Positions 26,678 through 37,139 of a stretch of 64,000 nucleotides of DNA are shown piece by piece. Source of the stretch: Bradyrhizobium sp. CCH5-F6. GTDB taxonomy: Bacteria > Pseudomonadota > Alphaproteobacteria > Rhizobiales > Xanthobacteraceae. The stretch covers positions 124,001 to 188,000 of the forward strand of contig NZ_LSIC01000073.1 of NCBI RefSeq assembly GCF_001556045.1, in the 5' to 3' direction. Under the pieces are notes generated by a model. That model did no database searches and was not told the origin of the DNA. It saw only the letters and a list, made by a program, of their open reading frames with translations. The position numbers were made by a program, and so were the translations under genes. The stretch's first letter is position 1; each line of letters begins with the position of its first letter.

Positions 26678-26796
26678 ACCTCTCCCGCTTGCGGGGGAGG
26701 TCGGCGCGCAGCGCCGGGTGGGGGCTGTCTCCTCTGGGGGACTGTCCCATCGTGGAGACACCCTCTCCCCGACCCTCTCCCGCAAGCGGGAGAGGG
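26678..26796. repeat. Paired short palindromes (family C) between hslV and the GNAT gene
   Basis: Two palindromes face each other: an imperfect one at 26678-26701 (ACCTCTCCCG...) and a perfect one at 26773-26796 with arms CCCTCTCCCGC and GCGGGAGAGGG around a two-base loop. This is the layout of a BIME-like extragenic element and could affect the stability of the hslV part of the message. A degenerate relative lies at 29486-29515. Confidence 0.8.
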
Positions 26797-26821
26797 CGTG
26801 CAGCACCGCCGTGGTCGCGAG

Positions 26822-27304
26822 ATGATTACCACCTACACCTTCCGCCCGATGATCAAAGCTGACATGCCGCTGATCCGGCGGTGGCTGGACGCACCGCATG
26901 TCGCCGAATGGTGGCATGATCCAGAGACCCTCGAATTCGTCGGCGGTGATCTCGATCATCCTGACCTCGCGCAGTTCATCGTCAGCAAAGACGGGCGGCC
27001 CCTGGCCTATCTGCAGTGTTACCAGCTCGGCGAATGGCACCTCAGCTTCGGTCCGCAGCCGATAGGAACACGCGGCCTCGATCAGTTCATCGGCGAGGCC
27101 GACATGCTCGGACGCGGCCACGGCTCCGCTTTCATCCGCGCCTTCATCGACCAGCTCTTCGCGCGTGGCGTGCCGCGCATCGTGATCGATCCGAGTCCTG
27201 CCAATGCCCGCGCGATCCGTGCCTATGAGAAAGCCGGATTTGTGCCGCAGCATGTCATTGTCACGCCCGACGGTCCCGCACTCCTGATGATTCGAGAGCC
27301 ATGA
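26822..27304 (+). CDS. GNAT acetyltransferase (AAC(6')-Ib/IucB-like fold)
   Basis: A 160-residue GNAT protein. It shows the N-terminal [19 protein letters not shown] and HVAEWW, then the acetyl-CoA site [16 protein letters not shown] near residue 97 and [19 protein letters not shown]. This layout is shared by aminoglycoside 6'-acetyltransferases and siderophore acyltransferases, so automated annotation may call it a resistance gene; the sequence does not show the substrate. ATG 26822. Its stop overlaps the next gene by four bases, and it sits between hslV and hslU. Confidence 0.85.
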   Translation: MITTYTFRPMIKADMPLIRRWLDAPHVAEWWHDPETLEFVGGDLDHPDLAQFIVSKDGRPLAYLQCYQLGEWHLSFGPQPIGTRGLDQFIGEADMLGRGHGSAFIRAFIDQLFARGVPRIVIDPSPANARAIRAYEKAGFVPQHVIVTPDGPALLMIREP

Positions 27305-27933
27305 CACTCGCCGCGACCCCCGCCGCCAAAACCCCGACTGCCAAGACCACATTTCCGCCGCTCGCCTGGGTCGGCATCGCGCTGCTGCTGCTGGCACTGC
27401 AGGCCTCGATCCTGCTCGCGATGGGGCGCGTGCCAATCTGCACCTGCGGCACCGTCAAGCTTTGGCATGGCGTGGTGAACAGCTCGGAAAACTCCCAGCA
27501 GATTGCCGACTGGTACACATTCTCGCACGTCCTGCACGGCTTCCTGTTCTACGGCCTGACCTGGCTGCTGTTCGCACGGCTGCCGTTCCTGCCTTTGTCC
27601 TGGCCGGCCCGGCTGATCGTCGCCATGCTGATCGAGGGTGCCTGGGAGATCGTCGAGAACTCACCTCTCATCATCGAGCGCTACCGCGCCGGCACGATCT
27701 CGCTGGACTATTACGGCGACAGCATCGTCAATTCGGTCTCGGACAATCTGGCCATGATCCTGGGGTTCCTCGTCGCGCGCGTACTGCCAGTCACAGCGAC
27801 CGTCCTGCTTGGACTTGCCTTCGAGATCATGCTGGCGCTCCACATTCGCGACAATCTGACGCTCAACATCCTGATGCTGATCCATCCGATCGAGGCCGTG
27901 AAACAATGGCAATCCGGACCGCCCATCATCTGA
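27301..27933 (+). CDS. DUF2585 (UPF0314) membrane protein
   Basis: A 210-residue membrane protein of the DUF2585 family, with about four to five helices ([20 protein letters not shown] near residue 20, further ones near 80, 100, 150 and 165) and the family-conserved [20 protein letters not shown] and [10 protein letters not shown] segments. Function is unknown. ATGA overlap with the GNAT gene implies translational coupling; hslU follows after 49 bases. Confidence 0.87.
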   Translation: MTLAATPAAKTPTAKTTFPPLAWVGIALLLLALQASILLAMGRVPICTCGTVKLWHGVVNSSENSQQIADWYTFSHVLHGFLFYGLTWLLFARLPFLPLSWPARLIVAMLIEGAWEIVENSPLIIERYRAGTISLDYYGDSIVNSVSDNLAMILGFLVARVLPVTATVLLGLAFEIMLALHIRDNLTLNILMLIHPIEAVKQWQSGPPII

Positions 27934-27982
27934 CCTAAAATGCGGCTTGTCCTTGGCCGCCTCCCGCCCTAGCTAAACAGAC

Positions 27983-29287
<1,305 letters not shown>

Positions 29288-29524
29288 TTCTGCTTCAGTC
29301 CGCTATCTATCCGCCGTCTGATCGGAATCGGCCTCGCCTATCTCGTGATGTTCGGGATGGTGTTCGATTATTCGCGCTCGATCTCGAACTGGGCGGTCTG
29401 CATGATCCTGATCCTGCTGCATGCGCACGCGTCGGAAACATCCGGCCGTTCTGACGCGACTTGGCCTAACCATGGAGTCGGTGCGCTCCCTCTACCGCAA
29501 GCAAGCGGGAGAGCAGTGGAGCCG
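29288..29524. other. Intergenic stretch with a possible gene remnant and a degenerate repeat
   Basis: Directly after the hslU stop and in the same frame, bases 29288-29430 could encode a hydrophobic segment (LIGIGLAYLVMFGMVFDYSR, later VCMILILL) that looks like part of a small membrane protein. It has no good start before ATG 29345 and reads on into the antisense of the Smr gene. A degenerate family C palindrome lies at 29486-29515. I treat it as a remnant or chance ORF. Confidence 0.35.
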
Positions 29525-30115
29525 CTAACCTCTCGCCCGCCTGATACGCACATACAGCGCACCCTCGCCGCCGTGGCCGATATGGGCGGTCTCGAAGCCG
29601 ACGACGAAGGCGCGGAATTCCGGCAGGCTCAGCCATTCCGGCACCTGGCGGCGGAGCACGCCGCTCTCGCCGCCGCTGCGTCCCTTGCCGGTGATGACGA
29701 GCACGAAGGTCAGGCCGTCGTGATGGGCGCGGTGCAGGAAGCCGGCCAACGCGCGATGGGCGCGCGTCTGGGTCATGCCATGCAGATCGAGCCGCGCCTC
29801 GATCTCGCTGCGGCCGCGCGAAAGTTTTGTGCGCTCGCGCTTGCCAAGCGGCGCCAGGGGCGGGACGGACGGCTTGGTCACGCGCGGTGACGGCGCGGCG
29901 GCGACGGGCCGCGGCGACGACGCGGGTCGCACGGACGGACCTGCGGGTGATGGCTCAGCGTGCGGGGTGGACGGCGCCTTTGCCGCGCGCCGCTTCCTGA
30001 GCGGTTTGACCTGCTTCGAGACGAGATCCCACAGCTCGCGCTCTTCTTCGCTCAGCGCACGGCGGCGCGGCGAGGGGCGAGGCTCCAGCACGGGCGGACG
30101 GGACGATCGCGTCAT
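29525..30115 (-). CDS. Smr-domain protein
   Basis: A 196-residue protein with a basic, Pro/Ser-rich, probably disordered N-terminal half (residues 1-100) and a C-terminal Smr domain with LDLHGMTQTRAHRAL near residue 109 and VITGKGR near residue 140. Smr domains are found in MutS2 and in stand-alone proteins with nuclease or RNA-binding roles; the specific job here is unknown. ATG 30115 overlaps the mltA stop by four bases, so the pair is translationally coupled, as is common in Rhizobiales. Confidence 0.9.
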   Translation of the reverse strand: MTRSSRPPVLEPRPSPRRRALSEEERELWDLVSKQVKPLRKRRAAKAPSTPHAEPSPAGPSVRPASSPRPVAAAPSPRVTKPSVPPLAPLGKRERTKLSRGRSEIEARLDLHGMTQTRAHRALAGFLHRAHHDGLTFVLVITGKGRSGGESGVLRRQVPEWLSLPEFRAFVVGFETAHIGHGGEGALYVRIRRARG

Positions 30116-31656
30116 TGTTGCCGATGAGGACGATTCTTCACCGGCCGCCGCGGCTCCGAAGCGGGCTCGATCGCGGGACGCGGCACCGGCAGCGGAACGG
30201 GACCGGCGATGGCAAAGGTTTCGTTCTTGCCTTGCGCCGCGGCGGCCGCGGGCGTGCCCGTCCTTGCCGGATCGGTTTGCGGATACAGCTTTGCGATCTT
30301 CTCCGAGGGCCTGGGGTCCGGGATCGGCAGCTTCGCGGCGCGCGGGGCGGGATCGAGGCTTTTCGGCACCAGCATCACGAAACGCATGGGATGGCGCAGC
30401 CGCCCGGAGACACGGCCGGCCTCCTGGCCAGCACCGAAAAAGAGATCGGCGCGCGCGGGGCCGATGATGGCCGAACCGGTGTCCTGCGCGATCATCAGCC
30501 GGTTGAACGGCGTCTTGGCACGTTCGGACTCGATCGGCAGCTCGCCCTCGATGAAGAACGGCGTACCGTAGACATGCAGCGCCTTGTCCACCGCGATCGA
30601 GCGGCCGGCCGTCAGCGGAATGCCCTGCGCGCCCACCGCCTCCTCCTTGTCGGAGAGGTTGACCTCGCGGAAGAAGATGTAGGCACGGTTGGCGCGGCGC
30701 AGCTCCTTGGCGCCCTCGGGGTTCTGCGCCATCCACTCCCTGATCTTCTGCATCGACATCTCCTCTTTCGGGATGATGCCGCGCTCGATCAGGATGCGAC
30801 CGACGGCGGTATAGGGATAGCCGTTATAGGCGTCGTAATTGAGCCGAACCGAGCTGCCGTCCTCGAACTTGATCCGCGCCGAGCCCTGGATCTGGGCGAA
30901 CAGAAGATCGGTCGGGTCCTTGAGCCAGGCAATCTCGAGCCCGCGGCCGGCGATCTTGCCGTCCTCGATCTCGCCGCGGTCGTAATAGGGCACCAGCTTG
31001 CGACGTCCGATCTTGCGATAGACCGGGCCCTTGTTGGGCAGGCTGAGCGAATCCTGCTTGTAGCCGCGCACGAACAGGTTCGAGGGACGGCGATAGACCG
31101 GCACGTTGTAGACATCGGTCTGGGTGCGCGATCCCTCCAGCACCGGCTCGTAATAGCCGGTGACAAAGCCGTCGGGCTCGCCGAGGCGTGAGATGCGCAG
31201 CGGCGCAAAATTCTCTTCGAAGAAGGTCTTCGCCTTGGCGTCGTCGGTGAGATCGAGCGTTTTGGCGGCCCGGCAGGGCTCGCTCAGCGAGGTGCCCAAG
31301 GCTTTGGGATCGAAGGCCTTGGGATCGGCCGCGCCGTTCTGCGCATTGATCGGCCGGCAGCTGGCGCGGAACGTCCTGTAGGCGGCAAGATGATTGTCCT
31401 CGTCCCAGCCCTTCACGTCCGCCCAGGCCAACGGCATATATTGCGCGCCGGGAATTTCGAACGGCAGGGAGAGCTGCGGATAGGGCAAGGCCCGCGGTGG
31501 AGCGGCAGGCTTTTGCGGAAGATGATGGTGATGACTGCGATGGTGGCGCCGTGCCGCCTCGGCGCCGAGCGAAAACGATGACAGCGCGACGGCACCCGCG
31601 CAGAGCGCCGCCGCGCTGGTCTTCAGAAAGACCTTAATTCGCGCTTCCGGTGCCAA
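30112..31656 (-). CDS. mltA: MltA-type membrane-bound lytic transglycosylase A
   Basis: MltA cleaves peptidoglycan glycan strands to 1,6-anhydro-muropeptides. The 514-residue protein has a Sec signal (ALCAGAVALSSFSLGAEA), a His-rich linker, the MltA domain (GFVTGYYEPVLEGS near residue 165), and a 3D domain with RLMIAQDTGSAIIGPARADLFFGAG and its catalytic aspartates near residue 400. A long Pro/Arg-rich tail follows. The only reasonable start is TTG 31656, which overlaps the end of the Tim44-like gene; a GGAAG lies close upstream. Confidence 0.92.
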   Translation of the reverse strand: MAPEARIKVFLKTSAAALCAGAVALSSFSLGAEAARRHHRSHHHHLPQKPAAPPRALPYPQLSLPFEIPGAQYMPLAWADVKGWDEDNHLAAYRTFRASCRPINAQNGAADPKAFDPKALGTSLSEPCRAAKTLDLTDDAKAKTFFEENFAPLRISRLGEPDGFVTGYYEPVLEGSRTQTDVYNVPVYRRPSNLFVRGYKQDSLSLPNKGPVYRKIGRRKLVPYYDRGEIEDGKIAGRGLEIAWLKDPTDLLFAQIQGSARIKFEDGSSVRLNYDAYNGYPYTAVGRILIERGIIPKEEMSMQKIREWMAQNPEGAKELRRANRAYIFFREVNLSDKEEAVGAQGIPLTAGRSIAVDKALHVYGTPFFIEGELPIESERAKTPFNRLMIAQDTGSAIIGPARADLFFGAGQEAGRVSGRLRHPMRFVMLVPKSLDPAPRAAKLPIPDPRPSEKIAKLYPQTDPARTGTPAAAAAQGKNETFAIAGPVPLPVPRPAIEPASEPRRPVKNRPHRQQ

Positions 31657-32341
31657 CCAGCTTCCAGTTCGGATCGCGAGAGGTGATGTCGCGGGCGAAA
31701 GTCCAGATATCGGTGATGTCGGCGACGGTGTCGGCGCTGCCGTCGACGATGTTGCCGGCCTTGTCGCGGGTGGCCGAGATCATCTGCGAAACGAAGCGCA
31801 CGGTGAGCTGGGCGCTACGGTCGCGCAACTCGGCGCCGACGAGCTCGGCCTTGTCGATCGAGACGAAACGCGTCTCGGTCTTCTGTTCGTTCTTCTCGCG
31901 TTCCTTGATCGCGGCGTCGAAGCTTTCATAGACGTCCGACGACAACAGGTCGCGCAGCGCGCGGCGGTCGCCATTGGCGAAAGCCAGCACGATCATCTCG
32001 TAGGCGCCGCGGGCGCCCGAAATGAAGTGGCGCGGGTCGAAGGTGGAATCCTTCTCGAGGATGGCATCGAGGCCCTGCGCCAGCGCAGTGCCCGGCTCGG
32101 CCAGCCCCTTCCAGCGGTCGGTCGGCGGGACCGGCTCGGCCGTGGGCGCCAGCGGGGCCTGGTCGATCACCTTGCCCGGCATGGTCACGACGTTGTTGTC
32201 CTGGGTACCGCCAAGCGCATTGCGGGCGGCGGTTCGATCGAACGGCGGCCGCTCGTTGCCGGTGCGCTGCCCCAGCACGCTGCGCAGCCGCAGAAAGATG
32301 AAGACCGCGAGCGCCAGGAAGATGATGGTATAGATGTCCAC
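31634..32341 (-). CDS. Tim44/TimA-like domain protein
   Basis: A 235-residue protein with an N-terminal membrane anchor (YTIIFLALAVFIFLRL), a low-complexity linker, and a Tim44-like domain of about residues 95-230 (FISGARGAYEMIVLAFANGDRRALRDLL, TVADITDIWTFARDI). In alphaproteobacteria these proteins (TimA) are ancestral relatives of mitochondrial Tim44; the bacterial role is thought to be membrane-associated but is not well defined. It overlaps mltA by 23 bases. Confidence 0.9.
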   Translation of the reverse strand: MDIYTIIFLALAVFIFLRLRSVLGQRTGNERPPFDRTAARNALGGTQDNNVVTMPGKVIDQAPLAPTAEPVPPTDRWKGLAEPGTALAQGLDAILEKDSTFDPRHFISGARGAYEMIVLAFANGDRRALRDLLSSDVYESFDAAIKEREKNEQKTETRFVSIDKAELVGAELRDRSAQLTVRFVSQMISATRDKAGNIVDGSADTVADITDIWTFARDITSRDPNWKLVGTGSAN

Positions 32342-32754
32342 GTCGAATTCGCTTTCTGGTCTTTGCTCTGGGTCTTCGCTTTGGGGTCGTTGCCGGGAAA
32401 ATCAATCCGGCCAGTAGACCGTTCCCTACGGAAACGGCAAGTTCTACATCGCCATTTGGGTCCACGTCTGGTCCGGGGGATGTAGGCACGAAATCTTGCC
32501 GGGCCAATGGCGCCTTTTGGCACAGCAGTGAGTGTAGCGCGTTTTATGCTTGAGGGGAAACCCGATCGTGCCCGGAAATCGCGCATCTTCAAGCGTTTAA
32601 GGCCCGATTTCGCGTAAAAGGCATGATGAACGTCTAAGGAGCGGGGCGCGGCCCGGATTCCCGTTCCGGGACCGTTCGTCCTTGTGGAACGAGGCGGCCC
32701 TATGTTAGCCAACCGCCGCGAAATTCAGCCCCAATCGGGTAAGGAGAGACTTTC
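32342..32754. promoter_or_regulatory. Gene-free region between the Tim44-like gene and secB
   Basis: A 413-base gap between divergent genes. I checked it for an FxsA-like gene, which I recall near secB in relatives, and found none; the available frames lack membrane segments of that kind. The strong AAGGAGAG ribosome-binding site of secB lies at 32741-32748. No other element was recognised. Confidence 0.4.
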
Positions 32755-33201
32755 ATGACCAACGGTAACGGCACCCCTCCCGAGGCGGCCCAGGCTCCCC
32801 AGCTCAACGTGCTGGCGCAATATACCAAGGACCTCTCGTTCGAAAATCCCAACGCGCCGAGCTCGCTCCAGCAGCAGAACCAGCCGCCGCAGATCAACAT
32901 CCAGATCAATGTCAGCGCCAACAACCTCAGCGAACAGGAGTTCGAGGTGACGCTGACGGTCGAGGGCAAGGCTGAGGCCGCCAGCAAGGTGATGTTCTCG
33001 TTCGAGCTCGCCTATGCCGGCGTGTTCCGGATCGCCAACGTGCCGAAGGAGAACCTCCATCCGCTGGTCATGATCGAGTGCCCGCGCCTGCTCTTCCCGT
33101 TCGCCCGGGAGATCATCGCGACTGCCGTGCGTGACGGCGGGTTCCCCCGCCAGAACATGGAGCGGCAAATGGCCGCTCAAGGCCAAGCCGGTCAGGCCTG
33201 A
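32755..33201 (+). CDS. secB: SecB, protein-export chaperone
   Basis: SecB keeps precursors unfolded and hands them to SecA. The 148-residue protein starts with a short disordered segment, then [20 protein letters not shown], the four-strand SecB fold with [12 protein letters not shown], and ends with [28 protein letters not shown], all strongly conserved. ATG 32755 has an AAGGAGAG site. Its last ten bases overlap the 3' end of the convergent dnaQ gene. Confidence 0.97.
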   Translation: MTNGNGTPPEAAQAPQLNVLAQYTKDLSFENPNAPSSLQQQNQPPQINIQINVSANNLSEQEFEVTLTVEGKAEAASKVMFSFELAYAGVFRIANVPKENLHPLVMIECPRLLFPFAREIIATAVRDGGFPRQNMERQMAAQGQAGQA

Positions 33202-33917
33202 CCGGCCGCCACGGCGGCAGCTGGAGCGGGCAGGTACTCGTTCCAGATCGCCTTGTCGCCGAGCGTTGCGATGAAGGCCCGGTGGGCTTCGCGCTCGGAA
33301 TCCGAAATCCGCGGCGCGAGCGGCACCGGGCGCTGTCGCCGCGGCGCATCGCCGCCGGCACTGACGCGGATCTCCTCGGATTCCGACGCCAGCAGCAGCT
33401 GCGACTGCCTGGCCCCAACCAGATCGACATAGACCTCAGCCAGCAGCTCGGCGTCCAGCAGCGCGCCGTGCTTGGTGCGGTGTGAATTGTCGATCGCGTA
33501 GCGGGAGCAGAGATCGTCGAGCCGGTTGGACACGCCGGGATGCTTGCGCCGGGCCAGCAGCAGGGTATCGACCAGCCGCTCGCGCGGGATCGCCGCGCGC
33601 TTGATCCGGTCGAGCTCGGCATTGATGAAGCTGATGTCGAACGAGGCGTTGTGGATCACCAGCGGCGCGTCGCCGATGAACTCCAGAAACTCGTCGACGA
33701 CTTCGTGGAACAGCGGCTTCGTCGCCAGAAATTCGCTCGACAGGCCGTGCACCGCAAAGGCTTCCGCCGGCATGTCCCGTTCCGGATTGATGTAGACGTG
33801 AAAGCTCTGCCCCGTCGGCATCCGGTTGAGAATCTCGACGCAGCCGATTTCCACCAAGCGGTCGCCGCGAAGCGGATCAAGGCCGGTCGTTTCGGTGTCG
33901 AGGACGATTTCGCGCAT
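33192..33917 (-). CDS. dnaQ: DnaQ, DNA polymerase III epsilon subunit (3'-5' proofreading exonuclease)
   Basis: Epsilon proofreads for the replicative polymerase. The 241-residue protein has ExoI motif [11 protein letters not shown] at residues 4-14, Exo[16 protein letters not shown] near residue 90, and ExoIII region [14 protein letters not shown] near residue 148. ATG 33917 opens the conserved domain directly. It lies 27 bases downstream of coaE in the leftward set next to the putative origin, in the same order as in Caulobacter from memory. Confidence 0.96.
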   Translation of the reverse strand: MREIVLDTETTGLDPLRGDRLVEIGCVEILNRMPTGQSFHVYINPERDMPAEAFAVHGLSSEFLATKPLFHEVVDEFLEFIGDAPLVIHNASFDISFINAELDRIKRAAIPRERLVDTLLLARRKHPGVSNRLDDLCSRYAIDNSHRTKHGALLDAELLAEVYVDLVGARQSQLLLASESEEIRVSAGGDAPRRQRPVPLAPRISDSEREAHRAFIATLGDKAIWNEYLPAPAAAVAAGQA

Positions 33918-33944
33918 GTCTTGAGAGCCGTGTGAGACGGCGAA

Positions 33945-34544
33945 TCAGGCTCGCCGCTGCGGCATCTTAACGACCTCGGCCAGGATGTGCGCGATTTGCG
34001 TCCGCACCGGTTCAAGTCCGTGCGACGTATCCACTACGAAATCGGCGCGCTTGCGCTTCTCGACATCGGGCATCTGCTTGGCGATGATGGCGTCGAGTTT
34101 TGCCTCGTCCATCGTGCCCCGCGCCAGCACCCGCTCGCGCTGCAGTTCGGGGGAGGTCGAGACCACGACCACGGCGTCTACCCGCTTCTCGCCGCCGGTC
34201 TCGAACAGCAGCGGAATGTCGAGCACCACGACCGGCGCGTTGGCGGCCTCGGCGTCGGCAAAGAACTTCTGCCGGGAGGTGCCGAGCATCGGATGGACGA
34301 TCTGCTCGAGCTGCTTGATCGCGGCGGGATCGTGCACCACGCGGGCCGACAGTTTTTGCCGATCGACCTTGCCGTTCGCGGTCGTGCCGGGAAAAGCAGT
34401 CTCGATCGCGGGAGCCGCTTCGCCTTCATAGAGTTGATGAACCGCGGCATCGGCGTCGTAGACGGGAACGCCGGCCTCCGCGAACAGTTTCGCGGTGGTG
34501 GATTTGCCCATCCCGATCGAGCCAGTCAGTCCAAGGATCCGCAT
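33945..34544 (-). CDS. coaE: CoaE, dephospho-CoA kinase
   Basis: CoaE carries out the last step of CoA synthesis. The product is 199 residues with P-loop [17 protein letters not shown] at the N-terminus, [12 protein letters not shown], and [10 protein letters not shown] near residue 108. I use ATG 34544; a GTG at 34571 overlaps the maf stop (GTGA) and is the alternative, adding nine residues. Either way it is co-transcribed with maf. Confidence 0.95.
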   Translation of the reverse strand: MRILGLTGSIGMGKSTTAKLFAEAGVPVYDADAAVHQLYEGEAAPAIETAFPGTTANGKVDRQKLSARVVHDPAAIKQLEQIVHPMLGTSRQKFFADAEAANAPVVVLDIPLLFETGGEKRVDAVVVVSTSPELQRERVLARGTMDEAKLDAIIAKQMPDVEKRKRADFVVDTSHGLEPVRTQIAHILAEVVKMPQRRA

Positions 34545-34567
34545 CGAGCCATCGCCATGTCTGTCGT

Positions 34568-35176
34568 TCACACCGCAACTAGCCGCTCGCGGCGCAGGAA
34601 CGCAAGGAGCGGCAGCAGCGGCAGGCCGAGAATGGTGAAATGATCGCCCTCGATGCGCTCGAACAAATGGATGCCGAGGCCCTCGAGCTGATAGGCGCCG
34701 ACGCTGGTCGTCACTGCGTCGCCGGCGGCACCGAGATAGGCCGACAGCTCGGCCTCGGTCATCTGCCGCATGGTCATGCGCGCCACCGAGACGTCCTCAA
34801 AGACAATCTTTCCGTCATGCGCGACTGCCACCGCCGAATTCAGCTCGTGGCAGTTGCCGGCGAGCTCGCGCAGCTGTGCCATCGCCTGGGGACGACCGGC
34901 GGGCTTGTTGAAGAGACGGTCGCCCAAAGCCAGCGTCTGGTCCGCGCCGATCACGTGGCTCCCAGGATGGAGGACCGAGACGGCCCTGGCCTTCTCGCGC
35001 GCCAGCAGCAGCGCGATCTCGCGCGGATTCGAAAGCCTTGACGCAGCCTGGATGCCGCGTTCGTCGATATCGGCCGTGATTGCCTTGAATTCGAGCCCGG
35101 CATTGGCCAGCAGCATCTTCCGCGCACTGCTCTGCGAGGCCAGGATTAACGGAGATGAGCCGAGCCACAAACCCAT
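34568..35176 (-). CDS. maf: Maf-family nucleotide pyrophosphatase
   Basis: Maf proteins hydrolyse non-canonical or modified nucleoside triphosphates. The 202-residue protein has [17 protein letters not shown] near residue 11, DERGIQ, the catalytic Asp in [12 protein letters not shown] near residue 76, and the late [18 protein letters not shown]. Substrate (dTTP/UTP versus m7GTP-type) cannot be decided by eye. It lies seven bases after the DUF299 gene and overlaps the alternative coaE start. Confidence 0.93.
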   Translation of the reverse strand: MGLWLGSSPLILASQSSARKMLLANAGLEFKAITADIDERGIQAASRLSNPREIALLLAREKARAVSVLHPGSHVIGADQTLALGDRLFNKPAGRPQAMAQLRELAGNCHELNSAVAVAHDGKIVFEDVSVARMTMRQMTEAELSAYLGAAGDAVTTSVGAYQLEGLGIHLFERIEGDHFTILGLPLLPLLAFLRRERLVAV

Positions 35177-35183
35177 CGCTGGA

Positions 35184-36023
35184 TCATTCCGAAGGCCGGT
35201 TGCGCTGGCGATCGCTGTAGAGCTTCATGATCGCCGCCGCGGTCTCCTCGATCGAACGCCGCGTGACGTCCAGCAGCGGCCAATCATGCTTGGCGCTCAG
35301 CTTGCGTGCAAACGCGACCTCTTCGGTCACCGACTGCTTGTCGACATAGGTATCGCTGCCGGAATCTGCGCCCATGGAAAGCAGGCGATTCTGCCGAATC
35401 TGGATCAGGCGTTCCGGCGTCGCGTGCAGGCTCACCACCAGCGGCCGCGTCAAAGTCTCCAATTGCGAGGGCACCGGAATGCCCGGAACCAGCGGCACGT
35501 TGGCAGTACGTATGCCGCGATTGGCGAGATAGATCGATGTCGGCGTCTTCGACGTCCGGGACACGCCGACCAGGACCACGTCGGCCTCGTCGAGGCCTTC
35601 GACATGTTGGCCGTCGTCGTGGATCATCGTGTAGTTCAGCGCATCGATGCGCTTGAAATATTCGGCATTGAGCACGTGCTGGGCGCCGACACGGCCCGTG
35701 GTCGCAGCGCCGAGATAGGCTTCGAACAGCTGCATCACCGGGCCGATGATCGACAGGCTGGGAACATTGATCTGCTTGCACTTGTCCTCGAGCCTGGCGA
35801 CCAGATCTTTCTCGAGCAGCGTGAACAGCACGATTCCCGGCGCCTCCTCGATCTCGTCGAGCACACGGTCGAGCTGCTTCTGGCTGCGCACCAGCGGATA
35901 GACGTGCTCGACCGGCGTCACGTTGGCGTATTGGGCCGCGACCGCGCGCGCCACCGTGATGAGCGTCTCACCGGTGGAGTCGGAGACCAGGTGCAGATGG
36001 AAATAATTGTTCGAGGTCGGCAC
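35184..36023 (-). CDS. DUF299 bifunctional kinase/pyrophosphorylase (PEP synthase or PPDK regulator)
   Basis: A 279-residue member of the PPSR/PDRP family, which phosphorylates and dephosphorylates PEP synthetase or pyruvate phosphate dikinase. It has the N-terminal [14 protein letters not shown] and the nucleotide loop [16 protein letters not shown] near residue 152. Which dikinase it controls cannot be told from the window. It is the first leftward gene next to the putative origin, matching the position of RP001-type genes beside alphaproteobacterial origins as I recall. Confidence 0.93.
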   Translation of the reverse strand: MPTSNNYFHLHLVSDSTGETLITVARAVAAQYANVTPVEHVYPLVRSQKQLDRVLDEIEEAPGIVLFTLLEKDLVARLEDKCKQINVPSLSIIGPVMQLFEAYLGAATTGRVGAQHVLNAEYFKRIDALNYTMIHDDGQHVEGLDEADVVLVGVSRTSKTPTSIYLANRGIRTANVPLVPGIPVPSQLETLTRPLVVSLHATPERLIQIRQNRLLSMGADSGSDTYVDKQSVTEEVAFARKLSAKHDWPLLDVTRRSIEETAAAIMKLYSDRQRNRPSE

Positions 36024-36539
36024 AGAAACTCTTTGTATGAGGGCGGGGCGGTTTGTGGATTTCTGTGGAGCTTAACCCCTTGGAAAGGGATGTGCGACAC
36101 CAGGGGCGGGACAACGGCCGATTTTCTTCACACCGCTGCCCGTGCGAACAAGTTCGGCGCCCGGCGATGAGGAAAACGGGATTGCGCGGATAACCGTATT
36201 GATAAGCTGCCGATGGAAGAGCGCAAGCCCTTGAGTCCGGACGGCTTATCCGAACGGTCCGAACCCGCGCTGGATATGTTGATGGATGTGAACAATCGGG
36301 CGTGAAGTGGCGGACGGAATTGTGTGAGTCCAATCCACGGTCACATAGACTCAAACCTTAAGATTCTAAAATTTTTAGGTTTAGAAGAGCCGAGCACGCG
36401 GATATGTGTGTGCACCCAAATTGATGAATGAATTCTTACCGGACTCGTTCCATCCACTGTTTGGTGAAGGGGCGCTTTCGAGCGACGTCTCGGTTCAGGT
36501 CGAGGCGGCGCGCAAAGCAAGTCATGGGAGGCTGCCGGC
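36024..36539. other. Putative chromosomal replication origin (oriC) region
   Basis: A 516-base gap without protein-like ORFs. It lies between divergent gene sets in the order typical of alphaproteobacterial origins. It holds an AT-rich dyad, AAACCT (36353-36358) facing AGGTTT (36377-36382) around CTAAAATTTTTAG, which could be an unwinding element. DnaA-box-like 9-mers matching TTATCCACA at 7 of 9 positions are at 36054-36062, 36185-36193 and 36197-36205 (minus) and 36246-36254 (plus). No box is perfect, so the call rests partly on synteny. Confidence 0.6.
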
Positions 36540-36962
36540 ATGTACGAGTGGATCAAGGCGCTGCATGTGATCGCGGTCATCGCCTGGATGGCCGGCATGC
36601 TCTATCTGCCGCGGCTGTTCGTCTATCATTGCGAGGCGGAGATCGGTTCGAAGCAATCGGAAACCTTCAAGATCATGGAGCGCCGATTGCTCAAGGCGAT
36701 CATCAATCCGGCCATGATCGTGACCTGGGTGGCTGGCCTCTATCTCGCCTGGTCCGGCCATTGGTTTGCGTCCGGCTGGTTGCACGTAAAACTGGCATTG
36801 GTCCTGGCAATGTCCGCAGTCCATGGCTTTTTCTCGCGCTGGTGCAAGGATTTCGCCGCCGACAGGCGACCGCGGACCCAGAAATTCTATCGAATAATCA
36901 ATGAGGTGCCTACGGTTCTGATGATCGTCATCGTCGTCATGGTGATCGTGAAGCCGTTCTAG
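36540..36962 (+). CDS. hemJ: HemJ, protoporphyrinogen IX oxidase (CopD-like)
   Basis: HemJ oxidises protoporphyrinogen IX in the membrane. The 140-residue protein has four hydrophobic helices and the family motifs WIKALHVIAVIAWMAGMLYLPRLFVYH at the N-terminus, with the conserved His9, and later KLALVLAMSAVHGF and RIINEVPTVLMIVIV. It is the first rightward gene after the putative origin, about 250 bases before rho. Uroporphyrinogen decarboxylase (hemE), which I expect nearby in relatives, is not here. Confidence 0.93.
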   Translation: MYEWIKALHVIAVIAWMAGMLYLPRLFVYHCEAEIGSKQSETFKIMERRLLKAIINPAMIVTWVAGLYLAWSGHWFASGWLHVKLALVLAMSAVHGFFSRWCKDFAADRRPRTQKFYRIINEVPTVLMIVIVVMVIVKPF

Positions 36963-37139
36963 GCAGGGCGCGCGACGATTAGCTCAGCGCTTCTGCTTGC
37001 GGAGCAGGAAGCGATTTTCTATATTGTCGACATCCCACCCAACGCAGGCGGATGTGGTCGTGTCCGAGCCTTCCAGAGGCCGGACACCGCATCAGGTTTG
37101 AAGCCTCAACCGGCGCTCACCTTGCCAGACCTGCGGACC

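Noticed and set aside
26822..27304. Aminoglycoside resistance gene
   Set aside because: The GNAT fold resembles AAC(6') enzymes, but substrate specificity cannot be read from sequence and the housekeeping setting between hslV and hslU argues against a resistance role.
32342..32754. fxsA-like gene between the Tim44-like gene and secB
   Set aside because: Expected from memory of related genomes, but no frame here has the membrane helices or length needed.
36428..36904. A 158-codon frame overlapping hemJ
   Set aside because: It is a shifted frame over hemJ, whose own frame has the HemJ motifs and membrane helices.
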